A stretch of DNA of 54,804 bases from BJGN01 sp041159865 (GCA_041159865.1 JBEAXK010000096.1:1-54804), one strand, 5' to 3'; shown: positions 43,742-52,347, numbered from the stretch's first letter. A program made the numbers and translations. The notes: a model not told the origin generated them from the letters alone.

Positions 43742-44986
43742 ATGAGGTGGTTAAGCATTTTGATGGTGTTATTTTTCTTGTTAATTTGTCATACTGACCA
43801 AAATATTAAGTCAGATCATGGTTACAGGCAACCCGCAGAATATGAACCTACTAAGGCCATTTGGATGCAATGGCCTAAGAACACCCACAAGCAAGATGCT
43901 CCATTAGAAAAGGTGCTTTATCAAATGTTCAAAGAAATTACTCCTTATGCTCAGTTAAATTTATTGATAACTGATACGGCCCTCCATAGGGAAATATTAA
44001 AGAAGGGAAAAGAGTATAATTTAGATACTTCCCGGATTTCTTTTCATTTATTTCCATATAATGAATTTTGGACGAGAGATATGGGGCCAAGATTCCTGAC
44101 AAAAAATCATAGGAAAAAAGCTATGGCAGATTTTGGTTTCAATACCTGGAGTTATGCAGATGAACACGATTCATTGGCTATGCTCGATGAGAAATTAGAT
44201 GAAAAGATAGCTGAATCCATGAAAATACCGTTGTATTCTTCCTCGCTTATTGCCGAGGGGGGCGACAATGAAATAAATGGGAAAGGGGTTTTGATGCTAA
44301 CGGAAAGTGTTCAATTTTTAAGGAATCCAAACTTATCCAAAATTCAAATTGAGAGGGAGTATCGTAAAATAATTGGGGCAACTTCCTTTATTTGGTTTAA
44401 AAAAGGACTAAGAGATGACGATTTTACCTTAAATGGACCATTGGTCACCAAACAGGGAGATTCCCTTTTTACTTGTCTGACAACAAATGGTCATGTCGAT
44501 GAATATGCCCGTTTTGCAAATGATTCCACTATTTTAATGGCCTCTGGAGATGTTCATAGTGAAAATCTCATCGAAAAAGAGACAGCCGAACGATTAGCTG
44601 AAAATCTGAAAATTTTAAGAGGTTGTAGAAACGCCGATGGAAAACCATTCCGGGTTATTTTTTTGCCTTTAGTACCCATTCAAATTTCAACAATGAAAAA
44701 GGGTGACGGCACTTATGAAATATTACAATCCCTGACTTTCAAATCTCATATTAAATATGGAAATAAAGATAAGCCGGAAAAAATGATTGCCGCTGCAAGT
44801 TATCTGAATTTTGTGATAATAAATAAACTGGTACTAGTACCTTTTTATGATCTTGAAACAGATGAAAAGGCATTAGCTGCGTTCAAAAAAGCATTTCCTG
44901 ATAAGAAAATATTCCCTATAAACCCGTTAGCCTTAAATTGGGGCGGTGGTGGCATGCATTGTATTACTCAAAATGAACCCTTTTAA
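43742..44986 (+). CDS. aguA: Exported agmatine deiminase-type protein
   Basis: A 414-residue member of the PAD_porph family. The agmatine deiminase marks are present: WTRDMGP, EGGDNEINGKGVLML, NGHVDE and the C-terminal nucleophile Cys407 in GGGGMHCITQ. It would convert agmatine to N-carbamoylputrescine and ammonia. Unlike most AguA, it opens with a hydrophobic leader (MRWLSILMVLFFLLIC), so it is probably exported or anchored; the Cys18 lipobox is poor (Ile before Cys). The frame also offers TTG at 43736, but ATG 43742 fits better. The next gene encodes the AguB-type amidase, the classical partner. Secreted peptidylarginine deiminase is the main alternative, but the protein ends right after the Cys motif and lacks a sorting domain. 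Confidence 0.85.
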   Translation: MRWLSILMVLFFLLICHTDQNIKSDHGYRQPAEYEPTKAIWMQWPKNTHKQDAPLEKVLYQMFKEITPYAQLNLLITDTALHREILKKGKEYNLDTSRISFHLFPYNEFWTRDMGPRFLTKNHRKKAMADFGFNTWSYADEHDSLAMLDEKLDEKIAESMKIPLYSSSLIAEGGDNEINGKGVLMLTESVQFLRNPNLSKIQIEREYRKIIGATSFIWFKKGLRDDDFTLNGPLVTKQGDSLFTCLTTNGHVDEYARFANDSTILMASGDVHSENLIEKETAERLAENLKILRGCRNADGKPFRVIFLPLVPIQISTMKKGDGTYEILQSLTFKSHIKYGNKDKPEKMIAAASYLNFVIINKLVLVPFYDLETDEKALAAFKKAFPDKKIFPINPLALNWGGGGMHCITQNEPF

Positions 44987-44988
44987 AA

Positions 44989-45846
44989 ATGAATAACACA
45001 GAGATTAAACTCGCATTAATTCAGTCCGCCTGTGGCGTAGATGTTGAGGAAAATGAGAACAGAACACTGATACAAATCGAAGAAGCTGCTGATTTAGGTG
45101 CAAATATAGTTTGCTTACAGGAATTATTTAACGCTATTTATTTTTGCCAATATGTGGATGTAAAAAGCTACAGGTATGCTCAAAAATTTCCAAATGCCTC
45201 TACAGATAAGCTTCAGGCAATGGCAAAACGATTAGGTATTGTTCTGATTGTCCCATTTTTTGAGGAAGCCTTACCTGGCGTTTATTTCAACTCTGCGGTT
45301 GTTTACGATAGAGATGGAACTTATTTGGGAAAATATAGAAAAAACCATATCCCAGAAGGTCCCCAATATCTCGAAAAATATTATTTCACGCCAGGTGATT
45401 TGGGTTACCCCATTTTCAAGACCCATTTTGGAATCTTAGGAATTGGCATTTGTTGGGATCAATGGTTTCCTGAGGTGGCAAGAATCCTGTCCTTGCAAGG
45501 TGCAGAAATTTTATTATATCCTACAGCTATCGGATCAGAACCTGACCGTCCCGCATTTGATTCATCAGAGCCATGGAGAACCATTATACGCTCACATGCC
45601 ATTGCCAATAATGTATTTGTTGGTGCCGTGAACAGAGTGGGTGTGGAGACAGAAATGTCCTTTTATGGAAAAAGTTTTATCGCCAATCCTTATGGTGACA
45701 TAATATCAGGTGCGGGTCATCAGGATGAAATCATAATGGCCACTTGCGATTTATCAGAAATAAGAGCCGCCAGAGAGCTGCTCCAATTTTTTAGAGACAG
45801 AAGGGTAGATACTTATCAATTATTAACGAATAAGATTATTTTGTAA
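44989..45846 (+). CDS. aguB: N-carbamoylputrescine amidase
   Basis: A 285-residue carbon-nitrogen hydrolase. The nitrilase triad is Glu45 (CLQELFN), Lys118 (YRKNHIPEG) and Cys155 (GIGICWDQWFPE). The strings VCLQELFNAIYFCQ, CWDQWFPEVARI and PTAIGSEP are characteristic of AguB enzymes. It should hydrolyse N-carbamoylputrescine to putrescine, CO2 and ammonia. It has no signal peptide, although the deiminase before it does. It is the last gene of the operon, 2 bases after aguA; 125 bases with promoter-like boxes follow. Confidence 0.93.
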   Translation: MNNTEIKLALIQSACGVDVEENENRTLIQIEEAADLGANIVCLQELFNAIYFCQYVDVKSYRYAQKFPNASTDKLQAMAKRLGIVLIVPFFEEALPGVYFNSAVVYDRDGTYLGKYRKNHIPEGPQYLEKYYFTPGDLGYPIFKTHFGILGIGICWDQWFPEVARILSLQGAEILLYPTAIGSEPDRPAFDSSEPWRTIIRSHAIANNVFVGAVNRVGVETEMSFYGKSFIANPYGDIISGAGHQDEIIMATCDLSEIRAARELLQFFRDRRVDTYQLLTNKIIL

Positions 45847-45910
45847 ATTTTAATTTTTACAGGTAAATTGATTTTATATTTATCTGGAAATATTATGAAG
45901 CACATTATTA

Positions 45911-45938
45911 TTTGTTATATTCCAATTGGTTATATTTG
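45911..45938 (+). promoter_or_regulatory. Bacteroidota-type promoter of the HisC-like gene
   Basis: TTTG at 45911-45914 and TATATTTG (TAnnTTTG) at 45931-45938 are separated by 16 bases, close to the spacing of flavobacterial promoters. Transcription would begin near 45945, 27 bases before the ATG at 45972. This also argues against translation starting upstream of 45945. Confidence 0.55.
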
Positions 45939-45971
45939 AGAAAATCAATTCCCTTTTCACATATTCAAAAA

Positions 45972-47108
45972 ATGATATTTATGCAACCTGTTACACGAAG
46001 AGATTGGCTTAGATTAAGTGGCTTAGCCCTGGCTGGAATAACTCTGCAAAATAATCTAACAGCCAATGCTTTGATGAAAGAATTTCCTTCAGATACTAAT
46101 CTTCTGGCAGGGAATCCAATGGCTCGATTAAGTTCCAATGAAAATCCTTATGGGCCGTCTGATAAGGTAAAAAAAGCCATTATAGATCAAATGGACGTGG
46201 TTTGCAGATATCCATTTTCGTATCAGGATGAATTGCTACAGGCCATTGCCGATTGGGAAGGGGTATCTAAAAATCATATTGTTCTCACAGCTGGATCTAC
46301 AGAAGGATTGAAAATAACGGGGCTCACCGTCGGATGGAAAGGGGGAGAAATCATAACACCAGATCCTACCTTTAATTCTTTAATGGTTTATGCGGAACAA
46401 TTTGGGGCTAAAATTCATAAGATTCCAGTAACTCCAACGCTGGATCATGATTTAACTGGTATGGCTTCAAAAATAAACAGTAACACAAAACTGGTTTTTG
46501 TTTGTAATCCAAATAATCCTACTGGTACCTTGATTCCTGAGAATGACCTGCGTGCATTTTGCAAACAAGCAGCTGAAAAAACCACAGTTTTTGTAGATGA
46601 GGCTTACTTTGATTTTATTACAACACCTGATTACCCGAGTATGGTGGAGTTGGTTAAGCAAGGAATGAATGTAATTGTATCAAGGACTTTTTCAAAAGTT
46701 TATGGATTGGCGGGACTAAGAATGGGGTATTTAGTTGCCCAACCTGAGATGGCAGCAAAATTAATTAATAACAGAGTTGCTTTCGTGGGTACGGTGGGAA
46801 TGGTAGCTGCCAAAGAAGCTTTAGCCGATAAAGAATTTTATGCTTTTAGCTTATTGAAAAACAGGGAAGCTAAGGAACATATTTATGGTACTTTGGACAG
46901 TTTAGGTTTAGTTTATATGCCTTCGCATACTAATTTCGTATTTTTCAAACCTAAAAAAGAACTAAACGGCTTTAACAAAGAGCTTGAACAAAGAGGCGTA
47001 TTAGCTGGCAGACCCTTTCCGCCCCTTTTAGAATGGAGCAGAATTTCAACAGGAACTACGCAGGAAATGCAACAATTCAGATTAGCAATGCAGCAAATAT
47101 ATGGGTAG
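45972..47108 (+). CDS. Tat-signal histidinol-phosphate-aminotransferase-like PLP enzyme
   Basis: A 378-residue fold-type I aminotransferase of the HisC type. The PLP Lys is in SRTFSKVYGLAGLRMGY (about residue 242). LSSNENPYGPS and FVCNPNNPTGT are HisC/class I-II signatures. The N-terminus is a Tat-like leader (VTRRDWLRLSGLALAGI), so it may be exported with bound PLP. ATG 45981 is an equally good start. It follows the agmatine operon but has its own promoter-like box. It is not beside his genes, so histidine synthesis is unlikely; the true amine donor is unknown. Confidence 0.88.
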   Translation: MIFMQPVTRRDWLRLSGLALAGITLQNNLTANALMKEFPSDTNLLAGNPMARLSSNENPYGPSDKVKKAIIDQMDVVCRYPFSYQDELLQAIADWEGVSKNHIVLTAGSTEGLKITGLTVGWKGGEIITPDPTFNSLMVYAEQFGAKIHKIPVTPTLDHDLTGMASKINSNTKLVFVCNPNNPTGTLIPENDLRAFCKQAAEKTTVFVDEAYFDFITTPDYPSMVELVKQGMNVIVSRTFSKVYGLAGLRMGYLVAQPEMAAKLINNRVAFVGTVGMVAAKEALADKEFYAFSLLKNREAKEHIYGTLDSLGLVYMPSHTNFVFFKPKKELNGFNKELEQRGVLAGRPFPPLLEWSRISTGTTQEMQQFRLAMQQIYG

Positions 47109-47126
47109 TTCCTGTTGAGAATTTTA

Positions 47127-47885
47127 TTATTTTAGGGGCGAAAATGGGAGCGGTTTTAAAAAGACCGATTCAACTTTCTCTACAATTTTAGCATCGGCTT
47201 CTGATTTATCTCTGGCTTTAATCCATTCAGGATCAATACGAAAGGCATCAAATGATGCTTTCGCTGCTGCTTCGCTGTTGTGAGAAAGTAAATATACTAA
47301 TTTTGGCTGGGTTCCTTCTTTCTCTACTGTTTCCCAGTAAACCACGTTTTTCATTCCATGTTTTTCAAATAAAGCACGCGTATGATCTCGGAATCTCGCT
47401 TTTAAGGCAGGTAGTCTGTTCGGTAAACAAGTATAGGTTCTAAGTTCAAATACTTGATTTAAAGCCAATTTATTGGGAGAAATTGCTGGAGATAATTCAG
47501 GGACCATTGTCATGAAAGTTTGGTCTACTTTTGCCACAAGTTTACCATTTTCCTCTGATTTAGCAGCTGCTTTTTTCCATTTAGGGTCAGAGCCAAATTC
47601 GTTCCATAATTTATCTCTCATTTCTTGTGAAGGATATCCAATAATAAAAGTAAGCGAATAGGAGTCTTCCTTAGTTGGAAGAAAATAGGCAACATTATCA
47701 ATGTCATGTTTTTTAAGTAATCGAAGGGTATGATTTTTAAATCGTTCGATTAAATCTGGTCTTTTGTCAGGATGACAAGTGTAAGTCCTCATTTCAAAAT
47801 AACGGTTGTCCACTTTTTGAGCATTTCCATCGATGGATAAAATAATTAAGGTGAGGGTGGCAAGTAGGCCAATAAATCGGGTCAT
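47127..47885 (-). CDS. Secreted protein with two NIPSNAP domains
   Basis: A 252-residue protein with a signal peptide (ending GNAQ) and two ferredoxin-like NIPSNAP repeats, each starting with FEMRTYTC or FELRTYTC and holding a conserved H-x-L/A-LLKKH or ALFEKHG helix. The repeats span about 30-130 and 143-245. NIPSNAP domains bind small molecules or act as putative dimeric barrels; no reaction is established. It converges on the HisC-like gene with only 18 bases between them. Confidence 0.87.
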   Translation of the reverse strand: MTRFIGLLATLTLIILSIDGNAQKVDNRYFEMRTYTCHPDKRPDLIERFKNHTLRLLKKHDIDNVAYFLPTKEDSYSLTFIIGYPSQEMRDKLWNEFGSDPKWKKAAAKSEENGKLVAKVDQTFMTMVPELSPAISPNKLALNQVFELRTYTCLPNRLPALKARFRDHTRALFEKHGMKNVVYWETVEKEGTQPKLVYLLSHNSEAAAKASFDAFRIDPEWIKARDKSEADAKIVEKVESVFLKPLPFSPLK

Positions 47886-47974
47886 AGGTTTATTTTTGTA
47901 AAGTAAATAATTTCAAAAGATAAATTTTGGCTATTTTCATTATTGATAACCATTTGATTTGTTATGAAATAAAT

Positions 47975-49606
47975 TTAAAAAAATTCTGCAAGGAGAATGC
48001 TTCTCGGGTCAAATTTTATTCCACCCGGGGCCAGTTTCATAGGAATTTTTAGGAGCGTTGTCTTTTCCTTTATATCAAATTCATGGAAGGTGGTACCATT
48101 CAGTAGTGGATTATACACTTCCAGTTCAAGAGGGAATTCAAAAATAATATTGGAAGATTGTATTTGCTCGATTTTTAATTGGAGTTCCTTCAAGGTTTCA
48201 TCGTAAACATAAGATGTTTTTATTTTTAATGGATCAGGTTGATAAAGCCATTGATGAAAAAAGATCCTTAAATCTTTTTGGGAAGATTTTTCCATCTCTG
48301 CCCTGAAATCATCAGTGGTAGCGGTACCGTTAAAATATTTTTTGTAATAAGCCTGAATGCCATTTTTAAAAGCAACATGACCTATTTTATGTCGTAACAT
48401 GTGTAAAATCCATGCCCCTTTTTGATATGTCAGTGTATTTGTCACAATGCCACTTTCTGCTGTGCGGTCACTGATAATACTAAAAGTGGAGTCCGTTTTT
48501 GTATAATTATCAACACGTCTTTTTGCCAGTTTTAATCCATTGATATATTCCTGGTAACCATAAGCATGTTCATGATAGAGCAGGGTAAAATAAGTGGCAA
48601 ACCCTTCACTGAGCCAGGCATCATCCCAGGTAGATTCCGTCACCGCGTTACCGAACCATTGATGCGCCAATTCATGGATGACTACGTCTTGAAGTCTTTT
48701 GTTATCAGGTTTTCCTGTAACCAGATTTTCGCCATAAAAGATAGCAGATGATGTTTCCATACCTCCTCCAACGCTGGCTGCTTGAATATTTGCCAGTTTT
48801 TCATAAGCAAATGGACCTACATAAGAGGAAAAGAAGGATAAAGCTTCTTTGGTTGGATGTAAAAAATCAATAAAACCTGCCTCTCTATCTTTGGGATAAA
48901 CCCATGTTTGAATTGATTTTCCTTCAAATTCGTCCACCATTTGTACGGCAAATTCAGCAACACCTAAAACAAATAACCAAGGCGATACTGGGACGGATTG
49001 TTTCCAATGAGTCAAGGTGAATAATTTGTCTAAATGGGTCTCTTCCTGTAACAATCCATTGGATACCACTTTGTATTTTGAAGGTGCCTTGACTAAAAAT
49101 TCACTGGTTGCCTTATCATAAGGATGATCTATAGAAGGCAGCCAGTGGCGTGTCAGATTCGGCCAGTTCTCATTAAAAAAACTTCGATCGCCATACTTGG
49201 TAGGACCAATTTTTAAACCTCCTGCCGGGATTCCCCTATAGGCAATGCTGATTTCAAGCTTTTCATCTTTTTGGGGAGGTGTATCAAAAAACAGGAATAA
49301 CTCATCATTTGAATGGGTATATTTTATTTTATGGTGATGGCTATAAATAGAATCAATAAACATTCCTTTACCTTTTCTCGCTTCCGTCTTGTTAATCAAA
49401 TCCAGTCTTATTTTTTTTGAATCATTAGTCTTAAATAAGATGCGAAGTGTCGCTTTACCCATTATTTCATCAGAAAGATCAGATAAGGATAATTCAAACT
49501 TATAATGAAGAATATCAATGGCATGATTTTTTGGATAATTATCTGCAAAAATGAAGGTGTTGCCAAAGAGGAAAAACAAATAAAAAAGGGTATGATGGAA
49601 CTTCAT
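47975..49606 (-). CDS. Secreted M1-family metallopeptidase (second of a tandem pair)
   Basis: A 543-residue zinc aminopeptidase-like enzyme with a signal peptide (ending FIFA). The zinc site is His311-Glu312-xx-His315 (HELAHQW) with Glu334 in WLSEGFA, and the exopeptidase-type motif appears as GGGMETSSA. It lacks the long C-terminal HEAT domain of classical aminopeptidase N, so it is a short M1. The start codon overlaps the stop of the upstream M1 gene by one base (TAATG), so both are made from one message. It probably trims peptides in the periplasm or outside the cell. Confidence 0.93.
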   Translation of the reverse strand: MKFHHTLFYLFFLFGNTFIFADNYPKNHAIDILHYKFELSLSDLSDEIMGKATLRILFKTNDSKKIRLDLINKTEARKGKGMFIDSIYSHHHKIKYTHSNDELFLFFDTPPQKDEKLEISIAYRGIPAGGLKIGPTKYGDRSFFNENWPNLTRHWLPSIDHPYDKATSEFLVKAPSKYKVVSNGLLQEETHLDKLFTLTHWKQSVPVSPWLFVLGVAEFAVQMVDEFEGKSIQTWVYPKDREAGFIDFLHPTKEALSFFSSYVGPFAYEKLANIQAASVGGGMETSSAIFYGENLVTGKPDNKRLQDVVIHELAHQWFGNAVTESTWDDAWLSEGFATYFTLLYHEHAYGYQEYINGLKLAKRRVDNYTKTDSTFSIISDRTAESGIVTNTLTYQKGAWILHMLRHKIGHVAFKNGIQAYYKKYFNGTATTDDFRAEMEKSSQKDLRIFFHQWLYQPDPLKIKTSYVYDETLKELQLKIEQIQSSNIIFEFPLELEVYNPLLNGTTFHEFDIKEKTTLLKIPMKLAPGGIKFDPRSILLAEFF

Positions 49607-51231
49607 TACTGTATACTTATTTTCTTTAGATAATAATTTTTCAAGTCCACTTGTGGGGGAAATTTTGCCAATATGGTAATACCTTCGCTCGGAATTACCA
49701 TTCTTGAAGTGCCATTTTCCGTGGTTATGTCCAGGGGTAAAGGCATGAAATAATTATTTAGTTTAATCGTATATTTGCCTAAACTCACCTCTTTAATGTG
49801 GATATCTAAAATTTCAGTAGTACGGGTATAAAAATCAAATAGTGGTTTTAAATCCTGATTGGAAGCCTGGCTAAATAACTGTTCTACATCGCGGGTAGTT
49901 ACAAAATTATCATAAGTGTATTTAGGGTCAGTGGCTAATTTCTTTAAGGTAGGTAGAAATATATCCTCTCCAATTATATATCTTAAAGAATGCATGAAAA
50001 AGGAACCTTTAGTGTAAATATCACTGCCATTGTAAGTTTCATCCTCTGATAATTCTTCTCCCCCAACCATTGGTTTTTTTCCTCTGATGCCTCTTCTATG
50101 TCGTTGTATAATGTCATCATAAGCTACCTGGCCTCCAAGTTCAAAATGTATAAGTGCTTCTGCATAAGTGGCTATACCTTCTTGAATCCAGAGGTGCGCC
50201 CAATCTTTATTAGTCACTTTATTTGCAAACCATTCATGTGCATATTCATGAAATAAATTTGCTGAATAAGGGTGGTCTCCAATTTTAGTATATTCAAATT
50301 TATTCTGAAAGGTTATCATGGTTTGATGTTCCATCCCTGAGTTCGGAACGGCTGCAATGCCAATTTTTTCTTTTACCCATGGATATTCCCCAAAATATTT
50401 TTCTAATATCCTAGAATCCCGCTCCTTCAGTTCAATGATTTTTTTTGCCTGAGCTGTATCTTCTTGTAAAACATAATATTGGATCGGTACTATATTTCCA
50501 TCGATAGTTTTATAATCTTTACTAATGACTACGTATTTGCCAATGTTAAAAAGAATACAATAGTTACTAATGGTATAATTTGTCTTCCAATGGAATGTTT
50601 TTTTATCTTTTTTTGCCTTTGTATCAATTAACAGTCCAGGACCGGCGACGACTAAATTGTTTGGAACAGTAATATATAAATCTACGCCTTCATTCGGCTC
50701 GTCGCTTGGGTGATCTTTACATGGGAAATATACTCGGCCTCCTTCTTTTTGACAGTTGATGGCCACCCAGGGATTTCCACTCCTGTCAGTTGTCCAGGTG
50801 AATCCGCCAAACCAAGGAGGTTTTGCGGCAACGGGAGGTTCTCCGCCATAATAAATAGTAATTTTTTGCTTCCCAGCTTGAAATGAGCCAATCGATGTTA
50901 TATACACTTTATCTTTAATGTGTTGAAAATTGACCAGCTTATCATTGGCTTTAACTTTCTCAATTTTCAGCAGATATACCAAATCTAATAAGATAGTATC
51001 TGTAGGTTTTGAAAGAATCATATCAATGTCAGTGGAACCGACAATCGTTTTTTTATTGATATCCACCTCCAGAATAAGGGTATAATGTCTGATATCCATG
51101 ATAGCTTGAAGGGGGTGTAATTTACCCCCGGAGGACATGTAACTAATATCTCTGTTTTGGGAATTTGCATTTTTTGTAAAAAAGCAAAGAAAAAATAGAA
51201 GAAGGGTAGGTTTAGCGATGGTTCTTAGCAT
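49606..51231 (-). CDS. Secreted M1-family metallopeptidase (first of a tandem pair)
   Basis: A 541-residue paralogue of the next gene, with a signal peptide ending ANSQ. The zinc site is His328-Glu329-xx-His332 (HEYAHEW) and Glu351 in WIQEGIA; the exopeptidase motif reads NSGMEHQTM. The two paralogues differ widely, so the duplication is old. A long imperfect palindrome lies 5 bases upstream of the start and could fold in the message leader. Both genes form a bicistronic unit separated from the small-protein cluster by a hairpin. Confidence 0.92.
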   Translation of the reverse strand: MLRTIAKPTLLLFFLCFFTKNANSQNRDISYMSSGGKLHPLQAIMDIRHYTLILEVDINKKTIVGSTDIDMILSKPTDTILLDLVYLLKIEKVKANDKLVNFQHIKDKVYITSIGSFQAGKQKITIYYGGEPPVAAKPPWFGGFTWTTDRSGNPWVAINCQKEGGRVYFPCKDHPSDEPNEGVDLYITVPNNLVVAGPGLLIDTKAKKDKKTFHWKTNYTISNYCILFNIGKYVVISKDYKTIDGNIVPIQYYVLQEDTAQAKKIIELKERDSRILEKYFGEYPWVKEKIGIAAVPNSGMEHQTMITFQNKFEYTKIGDHPYSANLFHEYAHEWFANKVTNKDWAHLWIQEGIATYAEALIHFELGGQVAYDDIIQRHRRGIRGKKPMVGGEELSEDETYNGSDIYTKGSFFMHSLRYIIGEDIFLPTLKKLATDPKYTYDNFVTTRDVEQLFSQASNQDLKPLFDFYTRTTEILDIHIKEVSLGKYTIKLNNYFMPLPLDITTENGTSRMVIPSEGITILAKFPPQVDLKNYYLKKISIQ

Positions 51232-51235
51232 TGGA

Positions 51236-51280
51236 AATATACTTAATGAGAAATTTAGGTTACCTAAATATAAGTATATT
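51236..51280 (-). promoter_or_regulatory. Nested palindrome in the M1 operon leader
   Basis: Outer arms AATATACTTA (51236-51245) and TAAGTATATT (51271-51280) are perfectly complementary. Inside them ATTTAGGT and ACCTAAAT (51253-51269) form an 8-bp perfect stem around one base. The structure ends 5 bases before the M1 start, so it may be an operator or an mRNA hairpin that hides the start region. It has no T-run on the coding strand, so it is not a terminator. Confidence 0.55.
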
Positions 51281-51309
51281 ATCTATTTTTTCTTGTATAA
51301 ACGAAAAGT

Positions 51310-51365
51310 GTCCAAAAAGAAACATTTCAAGCGAATGAATCGATTGAAATGCTTTCTTTTTGGAC
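51310..51365. terminator. Long hairpin between the small-protein cluster and the M1 operon
   Basis: Arms at 51310-51330 and 51344-51365 pair over 21 bases with one bulge, around a 13-base loop. It directly follows the stop of the 74-residue membrane protein gene (51373) on the minus strand. A short T-run (CACTTTTCG) follows in that direction. It should end the redox gene cluster; its length makes it stable despite being AT-rich. Confidence 0.75.
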
Positions 51366-51372
51366 GCTGTAA

Positions 51373-51597
51373 TTAATCTGCTTTGTTAACGGTTGGTTTT
51401 TCGCAGGCACCACCAAAACAGGCACCTGAAGCACATCCGAAGGCAAATAAACCCATGGAGGTAAAGTAGATGCCAAAAATGGCGCCAAACCATTGACCCT
51501 CAATGAACGCTTGAGAAGCGATAAATAAGCCGGCTAACAAATAAAATCCCCGGATAATAGTCCACTGAGTGGATATTCTAAGCCACAACTCCTTCAT
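51373..51597 (-). CDS. Small membrane protein with a three-cysteine tail
   Basis: A 74-residue protein with two hydrophobic helices (about 13-30 and 35-53) and a tail with Cys55, Cys60 and Cys65 spaced by four residues each (GCASGACFGGACEKP). I do not recognise the family; it resembles other tiny Bacteroidota proteins found beside rhodanese and DUF2892 genes. The evenly spaced Cys could bind metal or carry persulfide. Its start lies 20 bases inside the end of the OsmC gene, so translation is coupled. A hairpin terminator follows. Confidence 0.75.
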   Translation of the reverse strand: MKELWLRISTQWTIIRGFYLLAGLFIASQAFIEGQWFGAIFGIYFTSMGLFAFGCASGACFGGACEKPTVNKAD

Positions 51598-52045
51598 TCA
51601 TTAATATTTTAATAGTAGGCAACATTATTATTTTCGATGTCACTGAATTTGAAATAAGACAAGCCGCTTCTGATTTTTCTAAAATTCTAAGTGTTTTAGC
51701 CTCATCTTTTTCATGGACAATGGTAATGGTAGGTTCGAGAATCACTTCACTCATCATGAATTTTCCATCTATCTGTTCCAGTTTACCTTTTGCCTTACAA
51801 CTGAAGCTACTAAAATTCAGTTTAGAATTTTCAGCTATAGCCAAAAAGGTAGTCATCAGACAACTGCTAACTGCAGCTGTAAATAGGTGTTCCGGTGACC
51901 ATATACCTGGCATACCTTTAGGGAATTCTGGAGGGGTAGCTACCTCTATACAAGGACCATTTTCTTTGGATAATTCAGGAGAGCAAAGGTTACCTTTTCG
52001 GTCCATTTGCCAGTTTACATCTACATGATAATAATAATCATCCAT
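51578..52045 (-). CDS. OsmC/Ohr-family thiol protein
   Basis: A 155-residue OsmC-fold protein. The two reactive Cys are Cys62 (SSCLMTTF) and Cys129 (EAACLISNS), the spacing expected for the peroxide-reducing pair. PEHLFTAAVSSC is the family block. Members reduce organic hydroperoxides or handle persulfides and other acyl thiols. It is followed by an overlapping small membrane gene and preceded 16 bases upstream by rhodanese, which favours sulfur chemistry. Cytoplasmic; no signal peptide. Confidence 0.92.
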   Translation of the reverse strand: MDDYYYHVDVNWQMDRKGNLCSPELSKENGPCIEVATPPEFPKGMPGIWSPEHLFTAAVSSCLMTTFLAIAENSKLNFSSFSCKAKGKLEQIDGKFMMSEVILEPTITIVHEKDEAKTLRILEKSEAACLISNSVTSKIIMLPTIKILMNEGVVA

Positions 52046-52061
52046 GATAAATAAAATAGAT

Positions 52062-52346
52062 TTAGTTGGCTTGCGCTTGATAATAATTCACATCAGTCCA
52101 GCCACCGCCATTTAAGCAGGTAATTCCTTGTTGATTCAGAAAGCTATGAGCTTGTCCACTGCGCATGCCGGAGGCACAGCATAGAATAAGGGGTTGATTC
52201 AATGTTTTTAATTCTTCCAAACGTTGTGGAATTTCCTGTAGGGGAATATTAATAGATCCCGCTACATTTCCACCCATAAATTCTTCTGGAGAACGAACAT
52301 CTACAATAGTTCCTTTTTTCTCCTTTAAAATGTTTTGCAAAGTCAT
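52062..52346 (-). CDS. Single-domain rhodanese
   Basis: A 94-residue sulfurtransferase domain. The active loop is Cys57-A-S-G-M-Arg62 (CCASGMRSG), preceded by IVDVRSPEEF and NIPLQEIP, all standard. It carries sulfane sulfur on Cys57. It lies between the DUF6132 gene (1-base gap) and the OsmC gene, so it likely passes sulfur within this small cluster. Confidence 0.94.
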   Translation of the reverse strand: MTLQNILKEKKGTIVDVRSPEEFMGGNVAGSINIPLQEIPQRLEELKTLNQPLILCCASGMRSGQAHSFLNQQGITCLNGGGWTDVNYYQAQAN

Positions 52347-52347
52347 G

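Noticed and set aside
43742..44986. Peptidylarginine deiminase (secreted virulence type) instead of agmatine deiminase
   Set aside because: The protein ends just after GGGGMHCITQ with no immunoglobulin-like or type IX sorting domain, and it is paired with an AguB-type gene.
45912..45971. Longer reading frame upstream of the HisC-like gene
   Set aside because: The region contains the promoter-like TTTG and TATATTTG boxes, and the added residues do not resemble a signal peptide; the Tat leader begins at 45972 or 45981.
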